Assembly (NCBI RefSeq): GCF_003011885.1
Contig: NZ_PXXO01000008.1
Location: forward strand, 1-64,000
Length of the DNA stretch: 64,000 nt
Direction: 5' to 3'
Origin: Cyanobium usitatum str. Tous
Lineage (GTDB): Bacteria; Cyanobacteriota; Cyanobacteriia; PCC-6307; Cyanobiaceae
Below are positions 27,571 to 36,934 of the stretch, piece after piece. The notes below the pieces were generated by a model. That model did not search any database. It saw only the letters and a list, made by a program, of their open reading frames with translations, and was not told where the DNA came from. A program made the position numbers and the translations under genes. Positions within the stretch are counted from its first letter, which is position 1. The number at the start of each line of letters is the position of its first letter.

Positions 27571-28493
27571 GGCTTTGTCTGCGCGGCCTTCTCTCGGGCG
27601 GCCTTGTCCCGGGCGACGTCGGTCTGGGCCGGGTACAGCTCATCGAAGAATTTGCCCAAGCCCACGGCCACGCTGCGGATGCCGTCCATGAAGCGGGGAT
27701 CGTCGGTGAGTTTGGTCACATCGCCCCCAACTGAATTCCATTTGGCGGTGAGCTGCTCGGCATTGCTGACGGTGGCCTTCAGCTCCTTCAGGGTCTGGGG
27801 ATTGTCTAGGGCGGCGATAATCCGGCGCAGGTGGTCACTGCTGCTGTTGAGATTGGTGATCGTGGGCTGGGCCGCTTTCACCGTCGATTCGAGCTCCTTG
27901 GCCAGGGACTGGCCTTCCTTCATGAAGTTGGAAGTGTCCTTGGCGGTGCGATCGAAGCTGCTGGCCGCGGTTGAGACTTTGCTCAGCAGTTTCATCTGGT
28001 CTGTTTCAACCAGCATCTTGTGCATCAGCGTGGTCACGCTGGTCAGACTTGGTCCCTGGATTCCCTCGATGGAGGAGCCATTGCAAATGGCTACGGTCGT
28101 GTTGCAGGCCTTGGAGCGAGGGTTGGCAGAGCCTGGCGGCAAGGGCGGGCCGCTGCTGATCAGAGCAACTTCGGCTTCACCACCTAGTAAGGAGGCTTCG
28201 CCGATCTCCGCCCTTGTAGGCCGAGCCAGATTCAGATCGGCATGGTTGATTTCCAGTTCAGCAACCACCGCCTCGGGTGTCACGGTTACGCGCCGCACGC
28301 TGCCAACTAAAACTCCTCTGTAGGTCACAGGTGAGCGCTCTGCCAGGCCAGATGCTTCGGCGAAGCTGGCTTTGACGCTCCAGTTTTGCCTGCTTAGGGA
28401 GATGCCGCGCAACCAGAAGGAGAGACCTACGGCACTGCCGATAGCGGCTAACAGGGAGAAGCCGACAACTGCTTCGCGGATGCTGCGGCGCAT
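27567..28493 (-). CDS. MCE/MlaD-family lipid-binding protein
   Basis: 308 residues. N-terminal transmembrane anchor at about 8-28, then an MCE domain at about 38-125 with [19 protein letters not shown], the hallmark of MlaD/Ttg2C and the chloroplast TGD2 protein. The C-terminal half is a long helical region with leucine/serine heptads. MCE proteins bind phospholipids or hydrophobic cargo and shuttle them across the envelope; in cyanobacteria the system is related to chloroplast lipid import. The ATPase partner lies 4 bp upstream. No MlaE-type permease is in the window. Confidence 0.85.
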   Translation of the reverse strand: MRRSIREAVVGFSLLAAIGSAVGLSFWLRGISLSRQNWSVKASFAEASGLAERSPVTYRGVLVGSVRRVTVTPEAVVAELEINHADLNLARPTRAEIGEASLLGGEAEVALISSGPPLPPGSANPRSKACNTTVAICNGSSIEGIQGPSLTSVTTLMHKMLVETDQMKLLSKVSTAASSFDRTAKDTSNFMKEGQSLAKELESTVKAAQPTITNLNSSSDHLRRIIAALDNPQTLKELKATVSNAEQLTAKWNSVGGDVTKLTDDPRFMDGIRSVAVGLGKFFDELYPAQTDVARDKAAREKAAQTKP

Positions 28494-28497
28494 GGAT

Positions 28498-29256
28498 TCA
28501 GAGCTCCGCAGGTTGCATCGGTCCGCGCAGACTACCGCTCCTGAACTGCACCACGTAGGGATCGCTGCAGCTGCGGTATTCCTCAACCGTGCCGCTCCAG
28601 CGGAATTGGCCGTCGTACAGCAGCACAACCCGTTCCGCAGAGCGTTCGATGGTGCTGTGCACATGGCTCACCACCACAGAGGTGGCCCGAGCTACTTCCG
28701 TGGTGCGCACGATTAGATCTTCGATTCGGGTACAGGCAATCGGATCCAGGCCGGCCGTGGGTTCGTCGAACAGCAGCAGGGGCATCTGTTCATTTGGCTT
28801 GGCCGGGTCGTCGATTAGGGCCCGGGCAAAGCTGACCCGCTTCTGCATGCCGCCGCTGAGCTCCGCAGGCATTTGCTCCTCGATGCCTTGCAGCCCCACC
28901 GCATGAAGTGCTGCGCCCACTCGCTCCCGTATCTCTCGTTCAGCTAGCCGGCCGTGGCGATAGAGCAGGAAGCCGACGTTTTCACGCACGGTTAGGGAGC
29001 CAAGTAGTGCCGGGTTCTGAAACACCAGTCGTACGTCCTGAGGCTGACGCTGATCTAGGCGCAAATAGGTCTGAGGGATGCCATGGAGACTCAAGCTGCC
29101 GCTGCTGGGCAGCTGCAGTCCTGCCAGCAGACGCAGGATGGTTGACTTGCCCGCTCCGGAAGGCCCAACCACCACTAGGCGCTCGCCGGCGGCGATCTGC
29201 AGATTTACCTGGTTAAGGATGCAGCGGCTGCCCCAGCGAACGCTGAGGTTCTCCAT
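28498..29256 (-). CDS. ABC transporter ATPase, MlaF/TGD3 type
   Basis: ATP-binding subunit of 252 residues. Walker A VGPSGAGKST, signature LSGGMQKRV, Walker B LLLFDEPTAGLDP, and the switch HVHSTIE are present. LSGGMQKRV and the extended P-loop match the MlaF group that energises MCE lipid transport; the gene is directly upstream of the MlaD-like one. I use ATG 29256, just before MENLSVRWG; an ATG at 29352 would add 32 residues without clear homology. Divergent from yvcK; both promoters lie between 29257 and 29381. Confidence 0.85.
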   Translation of the reverse strand: MENLSVRWGSRCILNQVNLQIAAGERLVVVGPSGAGKSTILRLLAGLQLPSSGSLSLHGIPQTYLRLDQRQPQDVRLVFQNPALLGSLTVRENVGFLLYRHGRLAEREIRERVGAALHAVGLQGIEEQMPAELSGGMQKRVSFARALIDDPAKPNEQMPLLLFDEPTAGLDPIACTRIEDLIVRTTEVARATSVVVSHVHSTIERSAERVVLLYDGQFRWSGTVEEYRSCSDPYVVQFRSGSLRGPMQPAEL

Positions 29257-29381
29257 TGCGGCCAGCGGTGGTGCTGAGGAAGCCAGAGGGAGCCTATGAA
29301 GAAGTTTCCATCCTGGCTGTTTGCGGTGCCGATGGCACTCCTTAAAGTTCACCCAATTGCGGCAGCGTCCTCCCCCGCCCT

Positions 29382-30812
29382 TTGCGCTCCTCCGCTCCGG
29401 TTTCTCGATTGCGGCGCTCCCGCCGACCGCTGCCGAAACCGGGTTGGCTGGGCCGCGGAGATCTGCGCCGCAAGGACCTGGTGAGTCGCTCCCGGCGAGC
29501 GGCCCGCTGGTTGCAGCCAGGTCTGGTGGTGAAGCGCTGGGTGCTCACCTCCGGGTTGGGGTTATTGGTGGCCCTGCTCGGCGCGGCGGTGTGGGCCGAT
29601 TTGCAGCCGATCTACTGGATGCTCTCCAGTATTCAATGGCTGCTGGCTCAGGTCACCGGGGTGTTGCCTCGCAAGTTCACGGGCCCGTTGGTGTTGCTGG
29701 TTGGGGCTGTGCTGATCTGGCTGGGCCAGAGCCGCAGTTTCGGTTCCATTCAGCAGGCTTTGGCCCCGGAAAAGGACACATTGTTAGTGGATGCCCTGCT
29801 GGCTCAGGGGCGCCTCAACCGCGGCCCAAGCATCGTCGCCATTGGCGGCGGCACCGGCCTGTCCACCCTGCTCAGTGGACTAAAGCGCTACAGCAGCAAT
29901 CTCACGGCCATCGTTACGGTTGCTGATGACGGCGGCAGCAGCGGGGTGCTGCGGCGGGAGCTGGGCGTGCAACCACCCGGCGACATCCGCAACTGCCTGG
30001 CCGCCCTGGCTCGGGAGGAACCCCTGCTGACCCGGTTGTTCCAATACCGCTTCAAGGCCGGCAGCGGTCTGGAGGGCCACAGCTTCGGCAACTTATTCCT
30101 TTCAGCTCTCACGGCGATCACTGGCAATCTGGAATCGGCGATCACCGCCAGCAGCAGGGTGTTGGCGGTGCAGGGGCAGGTGGTTCCCGCCACCAACGCC
30201 GACGTGCGTTTGTGGGCTGAGCTTGAGAACGGCGAACGGATCGAAGGCGAGTCGAAGATTGGCCACGCCCCCAGCCCAATCGTGCGGCTGGGCTGCACGC
30301 CCGAGCGACCGCCGGCCCTACCCCGAGCCCTGGAGGCCATCGCAAATGCCGATTTGATTGTGCTTGGCCCGGGCAGCCTCTACACCTCACTGCTGCCCAA
30401 CCTGCTCGTACCCGAGCTGGTGCAGGCCATCCGTCGCAGCAAGGCACCGCGCCTTTACATCTGCAACCTGATGACCCAGCCGGGCGAAACCGATGGGCTC
30501 GATGTAGAGGGACATTTGCGGGCCCTTGAGGCCCAATTGGCCAGCCTCGGGGTGGAGGAGCGACTATTCACCGCCGTGCTCGCCCAGGAAGATCTGGGCG
30601 ATTCCGCCTTGATTGACCATTACCGGCACCAGGGCGCCGAGCCCGTGGCCTGTGATACGCGCCAGCTGCGCCGCCAGGGCTACGAAGTGATGTTGGCACC
30701 GCTCCAAGGAGCTAGGCCTACGGCCACGTTGCGCCATGATCCCCGCAGCGTCGCCCTAGCGGTGATCCGTTTTTACCGTAATCACCAGCGGGGCAGCGGC
30801 TCCGCGTCCTAG
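29382..30812 (+). CDS. yvcK: YvcK/CofD-like protein with N-terminal membrane anchor
   Basis: 476 residues. The first 50 are basic; two hydrophobic helices follow (about 53-72 and 99-117). The globular part from about 145 has [42 protein letters not shown] and [16 protein letters not shown], which define the YvcK family (gluconeogenesis factor, binds UDP-sugars in Bacillus and affects cell shape). The membrane anchor is common to cyanobacterial members and absent from Bacillus. The TTG start at 29382 is uncertain; GTG or later TTG codons before the first helix are alternatives. Four-base overlap with convergent ndhJ. Confidence 0.85.
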   Translation: MRSSAPVSRLRRSRRPLPKPGWLGRGDLRRKDLVSRSRRAARWLQPGLVVKRWVLTSGLGLLVALLGAAVWADLQPIYWMLSSIQWLLAQVTGVLPRKFTGPLVLLVGAVLIWLGQSRSFGSIQQALAPEKDTLLVDALLAQGRLNRGPSIVAIGGGTGLSTLLSGLKRYSSNLTAIVTVADDGGSSGVLRRELGVQPPGDIRNCLAALAREEPLLTRLFQYRFKAGSGLEGHSFGNLFLSALTAITGNLESAITASSRVLAVQGQVVPATNADVRLWAELENGERIEGESKIGHAPSPIVRLGCTPERPPALPRALEAIANADLIVLGPGSLYTSLLPNLLVPELVQAIRRSKAPRLYICNLMTQPGETDGLDVEGHLRALEAQLASLGVEERLFTAVLAQEDLGDSALIDHYRHQGAEPVACDTRQLRRQGYEVMLAPLQGARPTATLRHDPRSVALAVIRFYRNHQRGSGSAS

Positions 30813-31384
30813 TAGGCGTCCTGCATTTCGTAGAAATCGGGCTGCACGTAGTCCTTGCGCATTGGAAAGCCCTTCCAGTCTTCCGGCATCAACAGCCTTT
30901 TGGGATGGGGGTGGCCAGCAAACTGAATGCCGTACATGTCGAAGGTTTCCCGCTCCTGCCAGTCGGCACCGCGGAAAAGGCCATAAAGAGTGGGAATGGT
31001 GAGATCGCCGTCGCGCTCCAGAAATACCTTGATGCGCACTTCTTCAGGGGCTTCCCCTGGGGGCATCACTCCAGCAGTACAGCGATCTGAAAGGGCTGCC
31101 AGCTTGACCAGGTGGTAGAAGCTCACCAACCGGCCACCTGCCCCTTCGTCGTAGCCCCCTTGGCATTGCAGGTAATCGAAACCTTGGCTTTTGAGGGCCG
31201 TAGCGATTACGGGCAGAAACACCGCTTCCACGCCGAGCATTTCGATGCCGAGATGGTCGCGGCCAAGCGCAACATGATCAAAATCCTGGCTGGAAAGCCA
31301 GCTGCCAACCGCGCCGGGAGCTGGGGTTTCAAGCGCCGTGCTGCTGGAGTTGTCGCCGGCGTTGGTTTGGATTGCGTCAGGCAT
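30809..31384 (-). CDS. ndhJ: NDH-1 subunit J
   Basis: Peripheral-arm subunit homologous to the 30-kDa subunit (NuoC) of complex I. 191 residues with the family signature [22 protein letters not shown] near the C-terminus and [12 protein letters not shown] before it. Works in the thylakoid NDH-1 complex in cyclic electron flow, respiration and CO2 uptake. The ATG at 31384 lies 20 bp after the ndhK stop. Longer upstream frame lacks homology. Third gene of ndhC-K-J, the order found in cyanobacteria and chloroplasts. Confidence 0.95.
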   Translation of the reverse strand: MPDAIQTNAGDNSSSTALETPAPGAVGSWLSSQDFDHVALGRDHLGIEMLGVEAVFLPVIATALKSQGFDYLQCQGGYDEGAGGRLVSFYHLVKLAALSDRCTAGVMPPGEAPEEVRIKVFLERDGDLTIPTLYGLFRGADWQERETFDMYGIQFAGHPHPKRLLMPEDWKGFPMRKDYVQPDFYEMQDAY

Positions 31385-31404
31385 GGCGGGCGTGGAGGAG
31401 GTGC

Positions 31405-32127
31405 TCAGGCTTCGACTGGTGCAGGGATGGCCGCAGCTGGTGCGGGCATGGGAAGGGAGCTGGCGGCGGCTAGGGCCTGTCTTTGGGTTTCGGCCGCTAG
31501 GTATTGGCCATTCACGATCGGGGCCACCGCTTTCATCTGGTGGGAGACCGTGCAATAGCGGTGCGATTGCTGCAGATTGCCGCGCTCGACCAAGGCTTCG
31601 TTGCCCACTTTTTTACGCAGTTTGATCACCGCATCAAAGATTGCTTCCGGGCGAGGAGGGCAGCCGGGCAGGTAGAGATCTACGGGGATCAACTTGTCCA
31701 CGCCCCGCACGGCGGTAGTGGAATCGGCGGAAAACATGCCGCCGGTGATGGTGCAAGCGCCCATGGCGATCACATATTTAGGCTCCGGCATCTGCTCATA
31801 GAGACGCACCAGGGCAGGGGCCATTTTCATGGTCACGGTGCCGGCCACGATCAGCAGGTCGGCCTGGCGTGGGCTGGAGCGGGGCACTAGACCAAAGCGG
31901 TCGAAATCGAAGCGGGAGCCAATCAGGGCGGCAAATTCGATGAAGCAGCAAGCCGTGCCGTAAAGGAGGGGCCAGAGACTCGAGAGGCGCGCCCAGTTGT
32001 GAATGTCATCCAGGGTGGTGAGGATGACATTTTCGGAGAGATCCGAGGTGATCGTTGGCGTGCCAACCGGGTTGCAGCTAGCCGCCCGCAGATCCTTTAA
32101 AGCTTCTATTGAGGGTGTGTTGGTCAT
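31405..32127 (-). CDS. ndhK: NDH-1 subunit K
   Basis: Fe-S subunit that holds cluster N2 near the quinone site. The four expected cysteines are in [20 protein letters not shown] and [10 protein letters not shown]. 240 residues from ATG 32127 ([13 protein letters not shown]). The C-terminal 30 residues, alanine/proline-rich, extend past the conserved fold, as in other picocyanobacteria. A 4-bp gap separates it from ndhC upstream. Another ATG/GTG six codons upstream would overlap ndhC. Confidence 0.95.
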   Translation of the reverse strand: MTNTPSIEALKDLRAASCNPVGTPTITSDLSENVILTTLDDIHNWARLSSLWPLLYGTACCFIEFAALIGSRFDFDRFGLVPRSSPRQADLLIVAGTVTMKMAPALVRLYEQMPEPKYVIAMGACTITGGMFSADSTTAVRGVDKLIPVDLYLPGCPPRPEAIFDAVIKLRKKVGNEALVERGNLQQSHRYCTVSHQMKAVAPIVNGQYLAAETQRQALAAASSLPMPAPAAAIPAPVEA

Positions 32128-32131
32128 GGGT

Positions 32132-32494
32132 TCAGCTCCACTCAAGGGCGCCTTTGCGCCAGGCGTATGCGAGAGCCACTACCAGGATGGCGATGAATAT
32201 AAGGGCCTCGATAAAGGCCAGCAGGCCAAGGCGGTGAAATGCCACGGCCCAGGGGTAGAGAAAGACGGTCTCAACGTCAAAGATGACGAAGACCAAGGCA
32301 AACATGTAGTAGCGGATGTTGAATTGAATCCAGGCGCCGCCAATCGGCTCCATACCCGATTCGTAGGTGAGCTCGCGCTCGCCTTTGCGGCTCTGGGGTG
32401 ACAGCAATTTGTTGGCCAGCAACGCCAGCACTGGCACCGCCGCTGAAATCAGCAGGAAGCCAACAAAAGCGTCGTAGCCGGAGAGCACGAACAT
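32132..32494 (-). CDS. ndhC: NDH-1 subunit 3
   Basis: Membrane subunit of 120 residues with three transmembrane helices (about 8-28, 60-82, 90-110). The conserved [20 protein letters not shown] and [13 protein letters not shown] form the mobile loop and core of NuoA/NdhC. ATG at 32494 gives the usual [14 protein letters not shown] start; an upstream ATG would add three residues. First gene of the ndhC-K-J operon; divergent from rubA, with 92 bp between starts. Confidence 0.95.
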   Translation of the reverse strand: MFVLSGYDAFVGFLLISAAVPVLALLANKLLSPQSRKGERELTYESGMEPIGGAWIQFNIRYYMFALVFVIFDVETVFLYPWAVAFHRLGLLAFIEALIFIAILVVALAYAWRKGALEWS

Positions 32495-32586
32495 TCGAGC
32501 CATACCAACCTCCCAGTCAGTCTGGCATCTGTGCCCGGGCCCTGGGGTGGCACCGATAAAGTGACTGAACCACCTGAGGCCCAGGG

Positions 32587-33018
32587 ATGAGTTCTGATCA
32601 AGTGCCTGGGCCCCAGCCCGAAGCCAGCGAACCCAGCGAGGTCATGGAGGCCGAGCCGGGCCCCCAAGCGGAAGAGGCGCTGTCAGTTGATCCAGTGGAG
32701 GATCCAGATACGCACCGATTTGAATGCCGCAGCTGCGGTTTCGTCTACGACCCGGATGAGGGGGTGCGCAAGCTGGCCATTGCCCCCGGCACGCCTTTTA
32801 GCCAGCTTGATCCGATCGGCTTCCGCTGCCCCGTCTGCCGCAGTCGGGTGGGGGCCTTTAAGGACATCGGTCCCCGCAACAAGCCCAGCGGCTTCGAAGA
32901 AAACCTCAACTTCGGGTTGGGCGTCAACAAGCTCACCCCAGGCCAGAAGAATGTCTTGATCTTCGGGGGCTTCGCTTTGGCTTTTGCCTTCTTCCTCTCC
33001 CTCTACTCCCTGCGCTGA
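32587..33018 (+). CDS. rubA: Membrane-anchored rubredoxin
   Basis: 143 residues: an acidic/proline-rich N-terminal stretch (about 1-40), a rubredoxin domain with [12 protein letters not shown] and FRCPVCRS (the CxxC pairs that bind one iron), and a C-terminal transmembrane helix (about 122-140). Known in cyanobacteria and chloroplasts to be needed for photosystem biogenesis. Its TGA overlaps the ATG of ycf48 (TGATG), so the two assembly factors are translationally coupled and precede psbEFLJ, a conserved order. Confidence 0.95.
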   Translation: MSSDQVPGPQPEASEPSEVMEAEPGPQAEEALSVDPVEDPDTHRFECRSCGFVYDPDEGVRKLAIAPGTPFSQLDPIGFRCPVCRSRVGAFKDIGPRNKPSGFEENLNFGLGVNKLTPGQKNVLIFGGFALAFAFFLSLYSLR

Positions 33019-34040
33019 TGACCAGTCTTCCCCTGTCCCGCAAGCTTCAGGCCCTAATGCGGCCCCTAGTGAGCTTGCTGCTCGTTGCTGGGCTGGGCTT
33101 TGGCCTCTCCGGCTGTGTCACCACCGGGTTGCCTGTGGCAGCCGCAAGCCCCTGGCAAGCCGTGCCTTTGGCCACAAAGGCCAATCCCCTGGATGTGGCC
33201 TTTACCGATGACCGCCACGGCTTCCTGGTGGGTAGCAACAGGTTGATACTGGAAACCAACGATGGCGGTGCCAGCTGGGCTGAGCGGGCCCTCGATCTGC
33301 CGGAAGAGGAAAACTTCCGTTTGATCAGCCTTGATTTCCGCGGCGATGAGGGCTGGATTGCCGGCCAGCCTGGTTTGTTGCTGCACACCACGGACGGCGG
33401 CCAAAACTGGAGCCGTCTTTTCCTGGATACCAAGCTGCCAGGTGAGCCGTACTTGATCACGGCTTTGGGGCCAGATCAGGCCGAGCTGGCCACCAATGTG
33501 GGAGCGATCTACCAAACCCGTGATGGCGGCACCAATTGGCAAGCCGATGTGGATGACGCTGCCGGGGCCGTGCGGGAGCTGCGCCGCTTTGGCGATGGTC
33601 GTTATGTAAGCGTCAGCGGCCTGGGCAACTTCTTCTCCACTTGGAAGCCAGGGGATGGCACCTGGCAGCCCCACCAACGGATGAGCAGCCAGCGGCTCCA
33701 GTCGATGGGCTTCCAGCCCGACGGCTCCCTCTGGATGTTGGCCCGTGGAGCCCAGATCCGCTTCAACCCAGATGCCAGCAACGTTGAGGAGTGGGGCAAG
33801 GCGGTGGTGCCGATCACGAATGGCTTCGGTTATCTCGACATGGCCTGGGCCCCTGATGGCTCGATCTGGACCGGCGGCGGCAGCGGCACTTTGTTGATGT
33901 CTAGCGATGGTGGCAAAAGCTGGCAGAAAGATCCGGTGGGCGCCCAGCAGCCCTCCAACTTCACCCGCATCAGCTTTAAGTCAGATGGCAAGGGCTTCGT
34001 GCTTGGTGAACGGGGATCCCTGCTGCGCTGGGTGGGCTGA
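33018..34040 (+). CDS. ycf48: Photosystem II assembly factor Ycf48 (HCF136)
   Basis: 340 residues with an N-terminal lipoprotein signal ending in LSGC (about 29-32) and a seven-bladed propeller. Repeats bearing TNDGGASW, TTDGGQNWS, TRDGGTNW and SSDGGKSW mark the blades. Ycf48 binds the D1 precursor and early PSII modules on the lumenal side. It overlaps rubA and precedes psbE by 110 bp, an arrangement shared by most cyanobacteria. Confidence 0.95.
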   Translation: MTSLPLSRKLQALMRPLVSLLLVAGLGFGLSGCVTTGLPVAAASPWQAVPLATKANPLDVAFTDDRHGFLVGSNRLILETNDGGASWAERALDLPEEENFRLISLDFRGDEGWIAGQPGLLLHTTDGGQNWSRLFLDTKLPGEPYLITALGPDQAELATNVGAIYQTRDGGTNWQADVDDAAGAVRELRRFGDGRYVSVSGLGNFFSTWKPGDGTWQPHQRMSSQRLQSMGFQPDGSLWMLARGAQIRFNPDASNVEEWGKAVVPITNGFGYLDMAWAPDGSIWTGGGSGTLLMSSDGGKSWQKDPVGAQQPSNFTRISFKSDGKGFVLGERGSLLRWVG

Positions 34041-34121
34041 TCCCACCCCGTCCAGCTGCTGCGGTCGCCAACTTCTGTAACCAAGGCGCCATTCCGGCCC
34101 CGTCCTCCCCCGGCTCACCCT

Positions 34122-34127
34122 TAGGAT
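34122..34127 (+). promoter_or_regulatory. Possible -10 element for psbEFLJ
   Basis: TAGGAT lies 24 bp before the psbE ATG and matches four of six bases of the sigma-70 consensus. No clear -35 is present, which is common in cyanobacteria. The leader would be about 17 nt. Transcription from the rubA-ycf48 promoter may also contribute. Mapping of 5' ends would decide. Confidence 0.3.
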
Positions 34128-34150
34128 CTTTGAGCTGAACGCTTGTCGCT

Positions 34151-34399
34151 ATGGCTGCCGGCTCGACAGGAGAACGCCCGTTCTTCGAGATCATCACGAG
34201 CATTCGTTACTGGGTAATCCATGCGGTTACCCTGCCCGCCATCTTTTTGGCCGGTTTTATGTTCGTTTCTACGGGCTTGGCCTATGACGCCTTTGGGACC
34301 CCTCGCCCTGACGCCTATTTTCAGGCTCAGGAGAGCAAGGCTCCAGTGGTGAGTCGGCGTTACGAGGGCAAGACCCAACTTGACCAGCGCTTGCAATAA
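34151..34399 (+). CDS. psbE: Cytochrome b559 alpha subunit
   Basis: 82 residues with one transmembrane helix. The heme-ligating histidine is in [12 protein letters not shown] (H24 counting Met). The C-terminal lumenal tail with [19 protein letters not shown] is conserved. Forms the heme-bridged heterodimer with PsbF near the PSII reaction centre. First of four genes with gaps of 3, 21 and 30 bp. Confidence 0.97.
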   Translation: MAAGSTGERPFFEIITSIRYWVIHAVTLPAIFLAGFMFVSTGLAYDAFGTPRPDAYFQAQESKAPVVSRRYEGKTQLDQRLQ

Positions 34400-34402
34400 G
34401 CC

Positions 34403-34540
34403 ATGACCCAAGCACCTGTTTCCACCACTCCCCGCAACTATCCGATCTTCACGGTTCGGTGGCTGTCGGTGCATGCCCTCGGCGTTCCTACGGTCTTTTT
34501 CCTGGGATGTCTTGCGGCTATGCAATTTGTCCGCCGCTGA
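34403..34540 (+). CDS. psbF: Cytochrome b559 beta subunit
   Basis: 45-residue single-helix protein starting 3 bp after psbE. It reads [20 protein letters not shown] and has the heme histidine in [10 protein letters not shown] (H24 counting Met), ending MQFVRR. Binds one side of the b559 heme in PSII. Confidence 0.97.
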   Translation: MTQAPVSTTPRNYPIFTVRWLSVHALGVPTVFFLGCLAAMQFVRR

Positions 34541-34561
34541 GTCGGTAATCGCTCGTCAGCC

Positions 34562-34681
34562 ATGCAACGCTCTCCTAATCCCAATAATTTGCCGGTTGAA
34601 CTAAACCGCACCAGCTTGTTTTTGGGCTTGTTGTTCGTTTTCACGATCGGCATCCTTTTTTCAAGCTATTTCTTTAACTGA
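34562..34681 (+). CDS. psbL: Photosystem II protein L
   Basis: 39 residues, one transmembrane helix: starts [18 protein letters not shown] and ends SSYFFN. It lies at the monomer-monomer interface of PSII and stabilises QA and quinone exchange. The conserved [10 protein letters not shown] sequence and position between psbF and psbJ make the call certain despite its size. Confidence 0.97.
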   Translation: MQRSPNPNNLPVELNRTSLFLGLLFVFTIGILFSSYFFN

Positions 34682-34711
34682 CCCCTCTTCACGTAACCCG
34701 GAGAGCTCCCG

Positions 34712-34912
34712 ATGAGCGGCAAGAAGTCCAACCTGCCTGATGGCCGGATTCCAGATCGTCTGCCCGATGGTCGTCCTGCAGTTGCTTGGCGCTCTCGCTG
34801 GACCGAAGGGGTTTTGCCCCTGTGGCTGGTCGCAACGGCCGGCGGTATGGCGGTAATTTTTGTTGTTGGGCTGTTTTTCTACGGCTCATACGTGGGCGTT
34901 GGTTCCGCCTGA
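34712..34912 (+). CDS. psbJ: Photosystem II protein J
   Basis: 66 residues. The N-terminal 25 ([18 protein letters not shown]) are longer than in plant chloroplasts (about 40 residues) but usual for picocyanobacteria. The helix [21 protein letters not shown] and the ending [11 protein letters not shown] are conserved. Needed for PSII assembly and electron flow from QB. A hairpin terminator follows. Confidence 0.95.
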   Translation: MSGKKSNLPDGRIPDRLPDGRPAVAWRSRWTEGVLPLWLVATAGGMAVIFVVGLFFYGSYVGVGSA

Positions 34913-34938
34913 GTTGGCTTCCGATCTGATTCGTGATT

Positions 34939-34980
34939 CCCTGCAGAATTGCCGTTTTCGGCAGGTCTGTAGGGTTTTTT
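34939..34980 (+). terminator. Rho-independent terminator of the psbEFLJ operon
   Basis: Outer stem CCCTGCAGA (34939-34947) pairs with TCTGTAGGG (34966-34974), with one G-T pair. An inner stem TGCCG/CGGCA closes on a TTTT loop. Six thymines follow at 34975-34980. This is the clearest intrinsic terminator in the window and lies between psbJ and the next gene. Confidence 0.85.
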
Positions 34981-34991
34981 GATGGGTCGTT

Positions 34992-35651
34992 TTGGTGAAA
35001 AAACGAACCCTGCTCAATAACCGACTGCTGGCCAGCCTTGCCGGCGCTGCGCTCAATTGCTACGGGGAGCTGTTTGTGCGTACCTCGCGGATCCGCATTC
35101 AGGCCCATCCCGACACCTATCGGTTGGTTCAGGAACAGGGGACCGCAGTGATTTATGCCCTCTGGCATCGTCACGCTTTTTTTATACCCCTATTGCGTCG
35201 CTTTGATCGGCGCCGGGTGGCAGTGCTGCTCAGTAGCCATCGGGATGCCCAGATCGTTGCCGTGGCAGTGCGCTTACGCGGTTTGGAGGTGGTGGAGGGT
35301 TCCTCCACCCGTGGTGGCCTGCAGGCCTATCACTCACTGCGCCGGGCTCTGCAGCAATGCCAGCCTGTTTGCATCACCCCAGATGGGCCTAAGGGTCCGG
35401 CTGAGTTGGTCAAAAGTGGGGTGATTCATCTTGCCCAGCAATCGGGCTGCTCGATTGTGCCGGTTTCTGTTTCCTGCTCCCGCAGCTATCGCTTGCGCTC
35501 CTGGGACCGGTCGGTGTTGCCCTTGCCCCTGTCGCGAGTGGTTGTGCAGCTGGGCGAGCCGCTATGGCTGCACAACAGCTTGGTGGATAGCCAGGAGCTG
35601 CTGGCGGAGCGATTGCGCCATGGGGCCGACCTGGCTGGTGAGTGCCCGTGA
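34992..35651 (+). CDS. DUF374-family lysophospholipid-acyltransferase-like protein
   Basis: 219 residues. The motifs ALWHRHAFFIPLL (about 56-68), LLSSHRDAQIVA and ITPDGPKGPAELVKSG (about 129-144) are those of DUF374, related to LpxL/PlsC acyltransferases. Context before waaA, lpxK, lpxB and msbA suggests acylation of lipid A. Substrate is not proven. The start is TTG 34992 or GTG 34995. It overlaps the waaA start by four bases (GTGA), opening the lipid operon 34992-42360. Confidence 0.8.
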   Translation: MVKKRTLLNNRLLASLAGAALNCYGELFVRTSRIRIQAHPDTYRLVQEQGTAVIYALWHRHAFFIPLLRRFDRRRVAVLLSSHRDAQIVAVAVRLRGLEVVEGSSTRGGLQAYHSLRRALQQCQPVCITPDGPKGPAELVKSGVIHLAQQSGCSIVPVSVSCSRSYRLRSWDRSVLPLPLSRVVVQLGEPLWLHNSLVDSQELLAERLRHGADLAGECP

Positions 35652-36919
35652 AGCGAGCTAAGGCCTGGTTGCTGCTGGGGATCTATCGACTGCTCTCCCT
35701 TGGCCTGACCCCGTTCTGGCTGGTCTTGTTACTGGTCCGCCTGGCCCAGGCCAAGGAGGATCCCCGCAGGCTGGGGGAGCGCCTGGGCTGGCCCAGCCGC
35801 CGCCGCCCAGCTGGTCCGCTGCTGTGGTTTCACGCCGCCAGCGTGGGCGAACTCAACAGCCTGTTGCCCCTGTTGCGAGCGCTGGATCAGGTTGTTGGAG
35901 CGCCAGTGCTGCTGGTGACAACGGTGACACGCACCTCCGCCGCCCTGGCTGGCCGGGTATTGCCGCCTGCTGCGATTCACCAATACGTGCCGATAGATCA
36001 TTGGCTGGCCCTGTTGCCCTTTCGTTGCTATTGGCGGCCCTGTCTGGGGGTTTTGGCGGAGGCGGAGCTCTGGCCTGAGCTGGTGCAGGCGATGCCCCAT
36101 CTGCACTTGATCAATGCCCGCATGAGCCAACGCTCCTACCTGCGGCATCGGCGGTTCCCTGTTTATGCCGGCTGGTTGCTGGCGCGGGTGGAGGTATGCC
36201 TGGCCCAGTCCCAGGACGATGCCGAGCGTTTTCGGCGTCTGGGGGCCCGTGATGTGCGCGCCCTGGGCTCCACCAAGCTCGATGCCGATCCGCCGCCGGT
36301 CAATAGCGTTCATCTTGAGCTGGTGCAGCAGGTGTTTGCCGGCAGGTCGGTGCTGCTGCTGGCCAGCAGCCATGCCAGTGAAGAGCGGCAATGGCTTGAA
36401 GCCTGGGTGGAAAACAAGCTGACGCAGCGCCCATTTGGACTGCTGTTGGCACCGCGCCATCCCCAGCGGGCCCAGGAGGTGCTTGCACAGGCGCGGGAGC
36501 TGGGACTGTCGGCGGCGCTCTGGAGTGACCTGGCTGGCGGGGGCTTGGCTCCTAACCCCGATCTGCTTGTGGCTGATGTAATTGGCGAGATGGGCACCTG
36601 GATCAGCGCAGCGGCCGTGGTGGTGATGGGGGGTAGTTTTTATTCGCAGGGCCGGGCCCTTGGTGGCCAGAACCCCCTGGAGCCCGTGGCCCTGGGGCGT
36701 CCCGTGCTCTGCGGCCCCGATATGGCCAACTTTTCTGACCTGCTGGAGCCGTTGGTGGCGGCTGGCTGCCTCCAGCAGTGCGCCGATGTGGCAGCAACGC
36801 TGGCGGCTGCCCTGCCCCAGCTGGTTCAGCCATTGCCGCGGGGGCATGGGGAGGGCCTGCGCTTGCGCGGCCCCTCCCAGCTGCTTGCTTCACTGCTGCT
36901 GAAGCGGTGCAACTTATGA
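35648..36919 (+). CDS. waaA: 3-deoxy-D-manno-octulosonic acid transferase
   Basis: KDO transferase (GT30), about 423 residues. Membrane anchor near the N-terminus (about 9-32), then WFHAASVGELNSLLPLL with the catalytic glutamate, LLVTTVTRTS, and in the C-terminal lobe GEMGTWISAAAVVVMGGSF and GGQNPLEPVALGRPV (CMP-KDO binding). Puts KDO on the lipid A precursor at the inner membrane. The GTG at 35648 overlaps the preceding stop; a GTG two codons before is possible. Presence of this gene together with kdsABCD shows that KDO is used. Confidence 0.92.
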   Translation: MKRAKAWLLLGIYRLLSLGLTPFWLVLLLVRLAQAKEDPRRLGERLGWPSRRRPAGPLLWFHAASVGELNSLLPLLRALDQVVGAPVLLVTTVTRTSAALAGRVLPPAAIHQYVPIDHWLALLPFRCYWRPCLGVLAEAELWPELVQAMPHLHLINARMSQRSYLRHRRFPVYAGWLLARVEVCLAQSQDDAERFRRLGARDVRALGSTKLDADPPPVNSVHLELVQQVFAGRSVLLLASSHASEERQWLEAWVENKLTQRPFGLLLAPRHPQRAQEVLAQARELGLSAALWSDLAGGGLAPNPDLLVADVIGEMGTWISAAAVVVMGGSFYSQGRALGGQNPLEPVALGRPVLCGPDMANFSDLLEPLVAAGCLQQCADVAATLAAALPQLVQPLPRGHGEGLRLRGPSQLLASLLLKRCNL

Positions 36920-36934
36920 GATGCCAATGATCTA

